From: Pegea sp. RAD2-039
Taxonomy: Eukaryota; Chordata; Thaliacea; Salpida; Salpidae
Reading direction: 5' to 3'
Length of the DNA stretch: 64,000 bases
NCBI GenBank assembly: GCA_034620365.1
Contig: JAQGEQ010000192.1
Span: 3,839,001 to 3,903,000, forward strand
Positions 12,900 through 26,600 of the stretch are shown in pieces. The number at the start of each line of letters is the position of its first letter. Position 1 is the stretch's first letter. The notes below the pieces were generated by a model. That model was not told the origin of the DNA. It did not search any database and saw only the letters and a program-made list of their open reading frames with translations. Made by a program: the position numbers and the translations under genes.

Positions 12900-13200
12900 C
12901 AGTGTTTATAACTAAGCTGATGGACAAAAGGCACGCTGGACCACATTTTCGGGAATCTATTACATGAGTGTGACTACAAAGTGTGGTATACTTGAATTGT
13001 GCATCAAAAGATTATTTTACCGCTTACGTATATGTGTAATTATCTTTGCCTGTTTCAACGAGAACTTTACCAGACCCTCGTCCTTTTTAAGGACATCTTT
13101 ATTTTTACATCCAAATAAGTTTGTGATGAAATACATGAGCGATCCAACAAATATCATTTGATGTAGAGGATGTTTCAGAGGTAGCGTTGATGGTCCATCA
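12900..13200 (+). mobile_element. LINE reverse-transcriptase fragment (copy E)
   Basis: The + strand peptide GILELCIKRLFYRLRICVII (about 12976-13035), followed by FACFNENF, fits the pattern LGl.sLE.RR...DL..cYKI of CR1-like reverse transcriptase thumb regions. The nucleotide sequence ACCGCTTACGTATATGTGT at 13019-13037 has a close counterpart in copy H (near 61598). Short and broken. Confidence 0.55.
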
Positions 13201-13613
13201 AGTCACAAGTGGTGACCATATAAAACCAACAATTTGGATAGGTACAGATATGTGGTCAGAACGACAGCTCTGTACAGGCCGGTATTTGTCCTGGTCAAGA
13301 TCTGTTTGTTATTACTGATCTGTTATCAATGTCAACATCAAATGATGTTCAGATACTTCAAGTCGGAAGTCTTGTATCCTCTGCACAGTAGTTTAATCCT
13401 TACACATGACTCAACTACTTTCTTTACATTCATAAAAGTTTAACGAAATTTCCTGATTGCTTCAAACAGAAGTAAGTTTACTTCTAAATATTCTCTTCAT
13501 ATTTGTGTACTGGCAAATAATCGTTGAATAAAAAGAATTTTTTAGATGAGTTTATGACAGATGTTGAAACATGACTACGAAGCAAATAAAAACAATTTCA
13601 TATTAATAACTTG

Positions 13614-13832
13614 TCATTTGATATTCTTTAATCTTAGCTGAGATTGTTTCAGGAAATTTATTTTTTGATGAAGTTTTTGATGAGTGATTTTTAATGTTGG
13701 ATGTGGAATGAGAAGTTGTTGAAAGTTGAAGCTCAGCGAAGGACTTATTAGAAAACTGAAGAAAATTTCGAGCATGTCACTAACAGTTGATTCATAAGTA
13801 ACTTCAATAGAAGACTTTTCTGAAGATGACAT
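13614..13832 (-). mobile_element. LINE reverse-transcriptase fragment (copy I)
   Basis: The minus-strand peptide contains MLEIFFSFLISPSLSF, resembling the DAFFSISPSLKLY block of copy A. The DNA GAAGGACTTATTAGAAAA (13738-13755) parallels GAAGGACTAATAGAAAA in copy A (about 1752-1768). It lies close to copy E but in the opposite orientation, so the two are separate insertions or a rearranged copy. Confidence 0.45.
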
Positions 13833-14449
13833 TTAATTTGGTTTTTACTTCAAATTATTTAATATTTTTATCGAAAGAATTTCGAGGAATCAGTTGTAGA
13901 TTGTGAAGAGGTGTCTCAGATGTCTTTGATGTCCTGTCAAAGGTTTTTCAGTTTTTATTCTTTTATTTTTCATCATCATGTTTGTGTGTTTGTGCATTTA
14001 AAACAGTCACAACACGATTAATGATAAACTGTTATACAACAAAGAAAGAATAAAACGATGCAAACAGAAAAATATCATTTCTATTTCGAAAAATAAAGTC
14101 AGAATCAGAAGAAAACAAAAGTGGCTGATCAATAATCAGAATGGTGTAGTCAGGTCTGCAGACAAGTCAGTTTTAATGGTCAAGGTTTCGATAGTAGTTG
14201 ATTAGAAGCTTTCAACTGATAGAAGGAAATAGACGAATAAACAAACAAGGTAAGAAAGGTGATGACGATGAAGACCTAATAAGGGTTTGGGGGAAGAACA
14301 AGAAACAAATAAACAATTAATCTAAGCAAGAACAGATTTTCTTCATTAAAATAAGGCGGAGAACAGATTGAAAAGGGGGCATCATAATTGAAACATTAAA
14401 TATGAAGCTAGTCACTAGCGATTTACAAATAGTTATAAAAACTGTAGGG

Positions 14450-14455
14450 TTTATT
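14450..14455 (-). promoter_or_regulatory. Candidate poly(A) signal of the RhoGEF gene
   Basis: TTTATT on the + strand reads AATAAA on the minus strand, about 155 nt downstream of the RhoGEF stop codon. Position and match are canonical; use is unproven. Confidence 0.5.
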
Positions 14456-14610
14456 CACCAGCAAATATTAGGGAAGTAGATGACATGATTTTGGATTTCA
14501 AATACACAAAAAGTACTTCGTCGTCATCATCTGACTTTGAATGGGATGATAAAGCAGCCTTCTGATTGGTAGTTGTGAAGAAAACGACGCGCTGCTTCGG
14601 CCAGGTGCAG

Positions 14611-17600
14611 CTAGAAAGCCGTTGGACCTCCGGATGTTGGAGATCTTTGTACCGGGTTTACAATGGATGAGGAGGTGCTGGGTGTGGAGGAGTCCACCGT
14701 GCTTCGTCGCGTTGATGACGTAACAGCAGCCAATGTCGGTGAGAAGATGACGTCATTTGAGTCGAGATCAAGACCTTCGCTCACTGCTAATAGATGAGGA
14801 GTAAGATAGGTGAACGGCGTGAAGTTAGGTGCAACTATCAGATAGCGAAGAAGAAATTGCGACATTTTGATGAAAAGGCATGCAGCAAGTAGCAGCAGAT
14901 GAAGTAGTGGGAATTATGAAGTGAGGAATTAGAAGAGCAGAAATTACTTGCACGGGGAGTGACAGACCTTGTAGTTGCTCATAAGACGGAGGAGGTTCGT
15001 CACCATTCAACTGCTGAACAAGTTTATTGAGAATATGTCAACGAGAAGCATGCAAGTTAAAGGTGGTAGGTAAAAAAGTTAAACAAAAATATTAGTTGAA
15101 GAAAGAAGCACTGACGGAGGTTTGCGTGGGGTTTAGGGTCAGGGTAATATATCTGAAGCACTTACAATACTTTCTGGTTGATGTCTCATATCTTCATCTT
15201 CTCCTGACTTCCTCTGCAACAAACAAAGATCAGACATATGTTGAGGGGTGAGGGTCGATGTGGACTTACTAGTAGACGTGTGAGTTGGGTTTGTAGGCTG
15301 GTCACTAACTCGACCATCTCATCAAATGGAATCAGACCAGTACCGACCATTAGGTCCGCAGCATCAGCTGATACTGGTCTTGAAGTTGTAATAGATGAGT
15401 CCACAAGACTTGAACCACTGTTACGATGTGGATTTGGGGATATTGGACCAGGGGTCCGGTCCTCTTCAACTCGGCCACTTTCAGCAGGTTTTTTGCTCGT
15501 TAATCGTTCATACAAGGAGTTGTCAACCGGATCACTCATCAGACGCGCTTCATCGGGAATCGGGGACATGGTCCGGACCACATATTCAGGAGTTTGAAGG
15601 TCAGCCACTTCGTCAGGTGTAGCTAGTTCACGTGTTAGGACCGTATTATCGGACAAGTAATCAACTGGTACCGCCCATCTCTGATCAGATGTGGTCGGAA
15701 TACTTTCACTGTTGTAGCCCGTCGTGGCCTCTGATGTTTCATCAACATCGAGGCCAGTTGATGACGTAGCAGCAACAGTAGTCGAGGCATGATGATTCGC
15801 GTTGAAAGGTGAAAGCCGCGTTGCCAGGCAACTGTCGCGTCGCTTTTCACGAATGGGAAGAGAGAAGATATTGTCGGGACACGAAGAGGAGTTGAGGATT
15901 GCAGAGAGCTTGTCGACTGCAACATCCTAATCACGTGATCAGCTAGAAAGATAAGAATGACTCACCGCAAAAGATCGAGTGGAGGATGAGGGTCTTAGAA
16001 TCGACATCTTGATCAGAGGTTGAGACTTCCATCACTGTTTCCAAGTTACCGATTTCAGTGTTAGCGATCTCAGCCAGTAGATGGCGCTTCTCTTTCAACA
16101 ATTCAGCGATTTCCTACGTGATGATGGCGTCACAACGCTGAGCATGACGTCACGAAGACGCGATGTACCTCTTGTTTGATGCGAAGCTTTTCTTCTGCTT
16201 CGAGTCTTTTGATATTTTCTCGATAGTCAGGAAGAGTAGATGAGGTTGCTTCTTCTTCGCAAGTTTCAGATAAAAGTGATTCAATCGGACCCACAACTTC
16301 GTCGACCTGCTACCACATCTTATATTAAGCTTCTTTGGACCACAAGTCATCAACCAACCACATGGTCGTCAAATGCGTCCACTTCATCCACAGTTTCCGG
16401 TTCGAAGTTTGAAGTTTCCACTTTGACCGCGTCTTCATCTCTGCAATGTGATGATGTGACGCGATATGCAAATATGAGGACTATGACTTACTCGTGTTTG
16501 AGCGTCTTAATAGATGCTGAGGGCAACTCCTTGGGAAGGACCGCTTTCTATGAATTGCAGCAAATTTGTAATTGCAGCAAACAGTTGCAGAAATGCTACA
16601 AACCTTTCGGTTTGCTTTTCCACTGATACACTTTTCAATTACTCCGATCCACATCGACTTACTCTTCACTGTACGAGTGATGAATTGAAAGAGTCCATCA
16701 TGAGCCGACATGATGAAGAAGGACTTTTTATCTACAATCAGGATGATTCTAGTGAGCAAAGAGCTTCAAAGGGATTATTGACAAACCTGTAGCGACGGGT
16801 CGTACAATTATCTCATCTAGTCTGATGAAAGGAACTATAAGAACCTTCTGAGCAGTATATCCGTGTGTCTTGAGAATATATTTGCCATTACTGATCTCCA
16901 ATAAGACGGCAACATGTTCATACACGATCATATACATTCCTACGCGATTTCAAGTTACCCTGCCGCTAGAGGTCGCGATTTACAACAAACCGATTTCTTT
17001 CCTTCGATCTGCTACACCGACCAAGAAGCCGAGAGGACCGTGATAAACAGCTTCATGAGCAGTGAGATCAATGTCCTGTGAAGATCAGATGTATACGCGT
17101 GTATGTAGAACAACTTCAAGATCAAACCTTGAATTCCATGATCGTATCATGATGCTGGAGCTTTTGAAGAGGAGATCGATCCAGGTTTTGTTGTATCTCT
17201 CGCATTTGCTGTACAAGACACAAATGAGATGATTTCAAGGAAGATAAAGACCTACTTCTCGATCTTCCGCTATCTTCACTTGTTTGTTGACATATGCAAG
17301 GATACCTCTTGCCTTCTCACAACAACATCCGATCTTCTTATACTCTTCGCTCTTCTTATCTGTGATGCAAATCAGAGATAAACAACTTGGAAGAAGTGAG
17401 CGCGAGCGACCTCTAGTGTATTTTTTGATGTTCTCGAAGAGGAGTGGATATTTAGTGAGACGTTGAAACTCCATCGGAATAAAATCTTTCAAATGAAGTT
17501 TTCGGCAAAGAGGTTGACGTTGTTGCTCCTGGAGAAGTATCAAGAGTTACAACAAATGTGTGATGAGAGGCGAGATGCAACTGACAGCGAGGAAGTCGTT

Positions 17601-20600
17601 GAACTTTTGATCTTTTCGGCATCGATCTTTGATGAATGCAAGAGCGTTCGTCTGATTGCTGCAAAAGTGAGCGCATTGAACCATGAAGTTGGAAGCATCA
17701 CCTCCACCAAACTGCAGAAAACAACTTGAATTTGAAGAGAGATCTCAAATCATTTAATCAGTTTACAAATCAATAAAAGAAAGAAACAAACGAGTGCTAG
17801 AAGCGCGTCACTAATCTCCTTAACCACGTGACCATCTCTTTCTTTGATGCTTTGTAATGATGAGTTAAGTTGACGATGAAGATGAAGAAGATGTTCCAAG
17901 TTTCCGAAGATCGTACTCAGCTCCTCATCATCTAGCAGCTTCTCACTCTTCAACTGATCATAGAACACCTGCAAACTGGTAATCAGATGCGGATGATGAT
18001 GATGTTGAAACTGACGCATTCAAGGATACGTAGATCACGGATATGATGTTGTTCCGTGTACAACAACTCGTTGATGATCTCTTGTCGGTTGATTTCACTC
18101 TTTGACATCTTACTTCGAACTTCTTTTGGAACTGACTCGGACCAGTGTTCACCTTGACCAGCTAATGTCAACTACAAACATAAACTTGTTGCTTTGTATA
18201 TTCAAACACAATTCAAAGGACCTCTGGGTCGTCGTCGAACGAGGGCACTGTCCTAGGATGCCCCTGTTGTCTCTTGAAAGATTCAAATTGATCAATTCCA
18301 TCAAGCGCGATACTAAAGAGTAACAATCGCGTATGAGGAGGCGTACAAGTGACAACTTCGACAACCTGTGCTGAGAGACGGCTAGTTCTACTTTATCTCT
18401 ATCCGGGTCACTGTGACTTTTGTATGATCCGGACCGTTTGTCGTCCTGACGGCGTCCACGTACACTTCCAGTTCTACTCGGCTTTCTGGATGAAAACATG
18501 AAGATCAAAGTAAGAGAGTCACGTGACTCGACGAGTTACCTGGAGTCGCCGAACAGCGATTCTAAATCGTTATTGGAATTGCTACGATTGTTATTACTTC
18601 CTACAGATGCCGAAAGACTTGTAGTGGAAGACCCAACAGCAGTCAGATTCGTCATATCTGTTTAATGGTGAACAAACAACCAGTAAGTAAATTAATCTGG
18701 TAATCAGATGGTGGTCTGAAACAAGCACATGCTCAATCAAAACTTGAAACCAAACTTGGAAAAGATGGCATCGAAGTTTACAGGTTGAAGGACTTGTTAG
18801 TTCCGTTTCATGCGCTTACATTTGAACTAACAAATAGGTGTTGTTGCGCAACTATTTAATTTACAAATCAGATTTGATTGGTGAGAAATATCGGTGACTT
18901 AGCGCTAAGTTGCTAGCCTATCTACTACATGCTACATCGAAAGTTCAAATCGGTGCCTGCTACAATTAACATAGAACCAACATGTGACAACATGGAAGGG
19001 TTCGAACCTGATGAAGAAGTACGAATGTAATTGAAAGATGAATTGTTGTTGATTCGGCTGCTGATATTATGATCTGATTTTGAAGTTACATTTTGACCGA
19101 GCGACTCAAATTCGATGGTTTTTGTAACAACAGATTCACTACCGGCAAGAACCATTTTGGTAACCTCAGTTACTTGATCGTTATTTTGTTGCCAGTATGA
19201 TGGTGCGGGAACCATTTGAGCAAATTGAACAGTGTTTCGACCACTAGCAAAAGCATCTGACGATCTTGGCAGGGATTGTTGATGATGTTTAGAAAACTGA
19301 ACAAACTCAGAAGTTGGTCTGCGAGAGTTGATGAGGTTTGGTGCTTTTGAAGTAGTCGTCTTGCTCTTTCGTTCTGGAGATTCACAATCGCTCTTGTTTC
19401 AATTGGTTGGCTACATCGCGATTAAATATTAATCTATAATCTGTTTACTATCTTGTAGGAAGTGGGGGGAGGGGTTCTAAAGGAGTGCATCTACAGTTTG
19501 AGCTTTTTGTTGTAAAAATTAAAATTTCATCATGCAGCAAACTAAAAAGCACATGCAGAAAATGGCTTTTTGTGATTATGGTTTGAAAAAATAAATTTCA
19601 AGATCAAATTTGAGCTTTTATCGATTTATCTTTATGATTTGTTTAAAGATAAAAAGCAAAAAAAAAGTTTAGTTAATAACTTGGTAAATAGAAAAAGGAA
19701 TCAAATTAGAAAATGGTTTATCAAATAATTCCACTAAAACATCTTCCCAACCAACCAATCACTAACTTACCTCCGTCTTTGGGTTTTTTGATTTTTATAA
19801 ACCTTTTTCCTAAAGATTTGCTATCTAGATTGACAGCTTCAGTAGTTAATGAAGATCTGGGTCTTGCTGGTGTACTCTACATCACAACAACGAAGATGAG
19901 GATTAGTAATTGTCAAATGTTTGTATGGAAAACTGAAGATATTCTTAAATTGAATGTTTGTTTTGAAATTAAATTCGTATTTTTGATTTAAGGTTGAAAT
20001 TGAAGAAAATTTTCTCGAAACTTGAATAGAAACAAACAGGAACTAACTTTTGGTGGCCTCAGAATTGAAAACACTCGTTCAAATTTGGCTTTTGACCTTT
20101 TAGTGCCATACATACTGACAAACCCATGAAGGATCTCTTGCAGCACCGATCTGGCAGAAAAAAGTTGATAAAACACTGACAAAAAAGAAGCTAATGTCAC
20201 TAACAGTCGCTCGTGAGAACCGCTACTCGTGTTGATGTCGAAAGAATAATTTCTGAAGAAAAAATATCCCAAAATTACCGACCAATCATTGCAGCAGTAG
20301 AATCACGTGACATACGGTTGCTGCAATTCAATTTCTTTCGTGCCAATAATGTCGTCGACCAGTTTAGCTTCAAGGTTAGAATCAAACCCGGAAAAGCCTT
20401 GCGGTAACTTCTCATCTCCGTACATATGGCCAAGTCCTTGTTCCCGCTTCGTACGATATTGACTCAACTGATCGCGAATCTATGACGTCATTAAAAACTG
20501 CTCGTGAATGAGAGGTAAAAACGGATGTGAACAAGCGCGCTCAATTGCTTCTCGAAAGGTTGCTAGGCAACATGACATTTGAATCAAGGTTTAAATAACT

Positions 20601-23600
20601 AGCAACGAGCTACATGTAGGTAGTTTGACCTCTTTGGTACAAAGTTGAACAGCTGTATCAAAGATGACGCGAAGTGTGTCTTCTGAAGGACTCTTACTCC
20701 GAATAACTGGATCTGAACAAGATGATGAGTAAGGATCTACTATGAGTGAAGCAGCTTACGGATGCTTTTGGATATGCTTTCGTCGACATCAACCTTGAAA
20801 CACTGCAAGATATGTAAAAGTGATTTAGATGATGATGATGATCAAGATGAACTTACAGCAGATGATGAGAGGAAGTTTTTGAATAAGATATCAGCTTGCT
20901 TGTGTAAATCTTTTGTACTTGAGATCTGTTTGTAGCTATCTACAGCGATTAAAAACAACTGAAAAAGTTGATTGGTTAGTTTCAAGCAGAAATTTCAATT
21001 CTTTTCTATTTTACCAAATTATTAGGTTCATGGGTCAACAGGACATAGTTTAAGAAGACCGCGAAATGTGCCGGTCTCTGCTTCAAACGTTCTAAATCGT
21101 TAAAAGGCCCATGATCCTGAGAATGTGAAAAAATCGATTTGAAATCAAGATGATAAAAAAGAAATTTATTGAAATAACTTGGATAAATGTTGGAATAAAG
21201 TAGTCGACTTACTGCATCACAGTCATCCACCATATCATCATCTTCAAAATTAATGATGTTGGTATTTTGAATTGGAACCATATTACTTGTAATGGTGTTT
21301 TTGCCCGCTTCTGACTGTAACAATTAATCAGTAATTAGCCAGATGAAATGAAAAACCAGTTTTTAAATATCAATCATTCCAGTTTCTACTTTGAAAAGAT
21401 TGAAATTTTATTGAAATCAGCAACAAATATTTTTGTATGATTTTAATAAAATGAGAAGAAATAGATGTTGAGAGCATGCTAACATCAAGTCAGATTTCTC
21501 AGGTTTCATTTTCAGTGAAAACTAACTGAATCAGATAAGGAGTAAAAACTGAAAACGCGCCAGTGTCAAGCTTACGATCAAAATCAAGTGAATCACAAAT
21601 AAAAAAAGCAAAAAGTAGATGATGATAGTTCAGGATCAGATAACCTTCGAATGAAAATCATCATGTTTGTTCATGCCATCGTATAAGGGGTCGACAAAAA
21701 TAAGGGTCAAAATGCAATCAGATTGGACATTATTTACCGTTAGAAGATCTTTCAAATAACAGGATTCCATACCACGTGACGTTCTGTTTGTATTCCGATT
21801 ATCAGCCATATTCAATTACAATAAAAATATTTAACAAACAGTAACAAGATCTGTGATTATAGGTCAATAATCGAGATGGTAACTTGAGAATCAATCGGTT
21901 TCTATTCATGCTAGTAAAGTATTAATTTCAAAAACTTGTGTAGCTCATAAGTGACTTTCTTAATATTCAAACAATTAAAAAAATGATAAAAAAAGTTGCA
22001 TAAGGCGAAAAAGTCGTCGAAAGTAGAGGCCCAGGAAACTTTCGGAGAATTGTTATAAAATAATTGATATTCAAATAAGCAAAAAGTTTCGAAAATATTT
22101 AGAAAGTGATTCGTCATTTGATTTCATCGCAATTTATTAACTGTAACTAAATATTTGCAGTTTAAAGTTTATGAACAGTGTTCAGTTGGCTAAAGAGATG
22201 GAATAAAATATTTGTTTAAAACTGTTAAAAATACCAACAATTATTTTCAGTATAAAACTACACTGTTGTCAAGTTGCTGTCAAAATAAGTTCGGTTGGGA
22301 GACACAGCCTGATAAACAAATCCTAAAGAAAGTGAGAAGCCAGAAAATAAACCAAAAAAATACTCGAGTTAAATGCAATCATTCATTATATAAAAATATA
22401 GATAAGAAGTAGCTTCTGATGTTTGTCAAATTAGTCTTCACAAAGACTAACAAGTACTCGAAATCCACCTGCTAGAATTAATGATTGGAAAAAGGTTGTT
22501 AGTTGATATCCACCTGTTGGTGGATATATGAACGAAAAGCAACATCAACTAAACTGATTGAAGACACACAAACACCTCAACTTGATAGAGATCAACAAAC
22601 CAGTGTTGAAGAAATAGCATCAGATGAATGAGAAGAAGATTCCATTTGAATCAACATACTGTCACAAGATCCACGATTATTTCCATTTGATCGAGACTCA
22701 CCACTTGAACGATGTTGAACGGAGATCAAATCAAGATCTGGTGATCTCTGCGAGAAAATAACTGGTTAATCACAAAGATGTTGAGAGGTGAGAAGCAAAT
22801 ACTCTCGCTTTTTATCAATTATTAATCTTGTTGAATATTAATGAAAGGCAAAAAGGGCGAGACACAAAGTACATCTGATGCTTGAAAGATTTCGTGGAAA
22901 GTTAAGTTTCCTGATGATCAAGTAACAACAACGACAACTCTTGCAACTGCCTGACATCAGAGGTAAAGGCAGCAGATATATGAACAGTTGACGTGAAACT
23001 GAATTCTTACCTTGTTTTTTCGTCTAATAACTGGTTGCGACCTATTTCGGGACAATCTACTGACAGTTTCATCGTCATCACTACTAGCAACGATCGGTGA
23101 GCTGTGTGTAAAATGACAAGCTAATCTTCTCAACGAAGGTGAAGTCATGCGACTCGAATGTTCAGCACAAGTCACGTGACCGGCGACTTTCATATTACTT
23201 TCAGTAGGTAAACAGACTTGATTTTCCTCAATCCTCACTTCTTCTTTCACAATATTTTCACTTTTTGGTAATTCAGCACTTCCGGGTCGTTCTATCAAAT
23301 CTATTTTTCCTGCATCCGTTTGTAGTTCCTCGAAAATTTCCAAATCGAGACTAGTATAGCGAGGAGGCATGCTATGTCGGTTTACTTCGCTCCTAATCTT
23401 CTTTTTGTTCCGTAACAGAGTCCTGGACAAAGTACTGGTCACATGTGACTTGACAGACTGACGGTTGCTGCTACTTCGTCCTATCTGACTTAGATCTTTA
23501 TGAGAACCAGCGAACGAATACCGTTTACTTCGTTCCATTTTAAACAACTAAAAAAATATTAAAAACAAAAATTCTGTGTGAGAAAACCTCAGCATTAAAT

Positions 23601-26600
23601 CAATCAATCTCTTTTCAAACCTGAACACTTCTTCAGATTGGATGTAAACGTGAAACTATACAGTTATTTCAAATAACTTTTGAAGGAACTAAATAACAGA
23701 AGTTTGAAACATTTAAACCCATCAAATATTAACTCAAAACACACTAAACACGTATTTGTAAGTTATTTCAACACACAAAGTTCCTCGCATATTTTTCACA
23801 TTGAAAACTGTATCTTGCCCAGTGGCATCAACCAATTGAAATTTATTTGCTCAATAAAGTCATCAGTTACTATTTGTAATTAAACTTCAAACTAAAGAAC
23901 TAGCTGACTGAGAAAATAGACTGTTAGTGAAAGAGTAACTATCAACAAGTGTCTGCAAAGATATTTTATGAAGATAAACAAAGTTTATTAAAACAAAAAA
24001 ATGAAACTAGACATTCTAAAAGGGAAAAAAGGTGTTTGTGAGACTTGAATTAGAATTTAATAAGTTTTAACTAACATATAAGAAGCAATAAAAAAAGCAC
24101 TGGGTACTTTGATCGTTTTGTAACTTTTGAAGAGTCATAAAGACTATTTAAAGCAAATGACAAATGTTTGTCTGAAAAAGTTACAACTTTTGATATAATA
24201 CAAAACACAAACCACAAAATGAACTTAAATTGAAGTGAAAAAACTGGCAAATCAAGATAGCGTGTCATCAAATGGAAATTGCTGTGGCACAAGTGTTTTG
24301 TTCATGAAATACAAAGATATTATACAAAGATACTATTACAGTTTGAAGAAATAATTTCCAAATTTGTTTCTTTTTAATTCCAACTTTTAAAACTAATAAT
24401 ATAGTTCCTCGATTTATGTCATAAACAATAAATTTGAAGAAGATTTATTTGTTTTATAATAAAATATTTATATTTTATTTGCTAAATCTATAAAACTGTT
24501 TTTGTTTAATTCAGATAGAGTTTAACTTTCAGAATGAAATCTAAATAAGACTTGAGTTAAATAGAGCTAAATTAAAAACAACACTTCACAGTACAAGCTA
24601 CTAAAAGTTACAACAAGTTCTTATTACTAGCAGAAAGTTCTGAAAAATTTAATGATGCTCATAGAAAAGTCTTTTGGAGAAATTGATTAATTGTCAACTT
24701 TTATGAGTGTTGATTTTTATGAAAAGTATTTTTTAGTTAATATTTCACTAAAATATAATTAAAGTGTAAACAAGATACTTTGAAAGTTAAGTAGAAACTG
24801 AAATATTTTCAAAGAAAACTTCACCAAGTCTTAACTGGGTTTTATTACTGTGCAATAAACAGTTTCTTTCAAGTAAAAACTCTCTTAAAACAAAAGATAA
24901 AAACAAAACTAAAATAAATACTTGCAGCTTTGAGCCAATTAACAGAACTGAAGAGAGAAGTTTTGATATTTATAAAGTTATGCTTGAAACTTGATTAAAA
25001 TTTTTTTTTTTACATTTTTCTAAAGATGCTCTTAATGACGAAACAAATATAAATCCATAGAATTGTTGAATACTAAGCTGTAGCTCAGGCTTTGTTATCA
25101 AATGGCTCGTAGCCTCATCTTTTGTGAAAGAAAAAATTTATTTAATTATAAAAATTGTTTTATCAGTTTTGAAATTTATCTTTAAATTTGTTACAATAAA
25201 AAATTCCGATAATTTATGAAAGCAAATTGAGTTCTCTATAAAATGTAATTTCAAAAAATGGTAATTTAGTTGTTAAAAGCAATAAGAGAAACAAAACGTA
25301 GTCGAAACTGATTAATTTAGAAAAAGAAATTTCGAGTAAGACATAAATCGATAATGATTCATCGATACAAATTAAAGATCTAGTGAAATCATTGAAGCAT
25401 GAACGAACTGTGACTTCCTACATACGCTTTCAACTTGTCTGTGATTAGCTAAACTTCAAAAGAGCTTTTCTCATCACTGGAAAATGTGAAATTTCTACTT
25501 TAATAACTCAAACTCGTATTCAGGAGAAACTTCTATTTATAACTTTAATTTTTAACTCTTTTTATGTGCATCATCATTCAAACTTTTTGAAAGAGTCTAT
25601 GACCAAGACTAGCTATTTGAGACATACTTTCAAGTTGTAATCCAAAAAGGTTTTTTTCTATAATTAAACAGAAGTTAGAAACATTTGAAATATAAAAGCA
25701 ATTGAAAAAAGTTTCACTTTTTTTGCGGAGCAGTTTTTAGAGAAAAATTTTCAATTTTGAGAAAGTATTTATTCAAAATGACTTAATTTCCAAATCTCTC
25801 TTTCAAATCGAAATGACGACAAATAATGACAAAATTGTAGCAAAATAAAAATGTGAAAAAGCCAAAAAAGGACCAGACAATGGTCACTCAAAAGCGCCCT
25901 CTAGCGTCGATGAGAAGTTTTGTGAGAGAATTACATCAACCAAAATGTGTCTGGGTTGATTCTTTTAGGCCGGACATTACGTATATCAACTAGTAGTTGA
26001 CGTCAATTTAAAAATTATAACGTAATCTAGACTATAATCGATTCATCACACGCTATTTTGACGTATTTAAATCTAAACTAAAACGTAAGCAATCTGTACA
26101 ATTTTTATTGGATTTTATCAAGCCTGCTGCTGCCTACAAGCTTGCTTTCTCATCTTTCATTTCCATTTGTTCAGTTTAGATATTGATGATATATAGAAGT
26201 GAATCTATCAATTAACAACTTCTTCATCCTCTTTCTTTCCATCTCTTCTATGAGCTTGTTGTAAGAATCGCAAAATTCTTACTGAATTCACCAACATACA
26301 ACCCCCTTCTTCCCCCTCCTTCTAATATCATTTTCTTGTTTTTCAACAAAGTTAAAGTATCGAGCAAATTGTAGATAAGTCGCCGACGAGAAAATGTTGT
26401 AATTAGCACATGGAAATGTGTGAGTTGAAACTAGGCAGGAAATTTGAAGGTAGAAAGCAATTACATAAAAATGTGAAGACAATTAAGTTAGAAAACTTTC
26501 AGCACAATCGAAATTTAATGAGACAATTAGAAATGAGTAAGTTGGCGAATTTTTGTTAATCATTAACAAATAAATCCAACTGACTTTAAACCAACAAGAT

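Noticed and set aside
15238-15597. 119-codon + strand open frame
   Set aside because: It is the reverse strand of the Ser/Thr/Pro-rich RhoGEF exon 15270-15926. The minus-strand frame carries the gene.
16240-16792. Overlapping + strand and secondary minus-strand frames of up to 128 codons
   Set aside because: They are shadows across several short RhoGEF exons and introns and cross mapped splice sites. No domain is seen.
21783-22747. RhoGEF model in which the exon near 22.7 kb stops at 22698-22702 and joins 21738-21783
   Set aside because: It needs a weak donor, or gives a frameshift at the strong one. The open Ser-rich frame continues to 22601, where a phase-0 donor joins directly to 21314.
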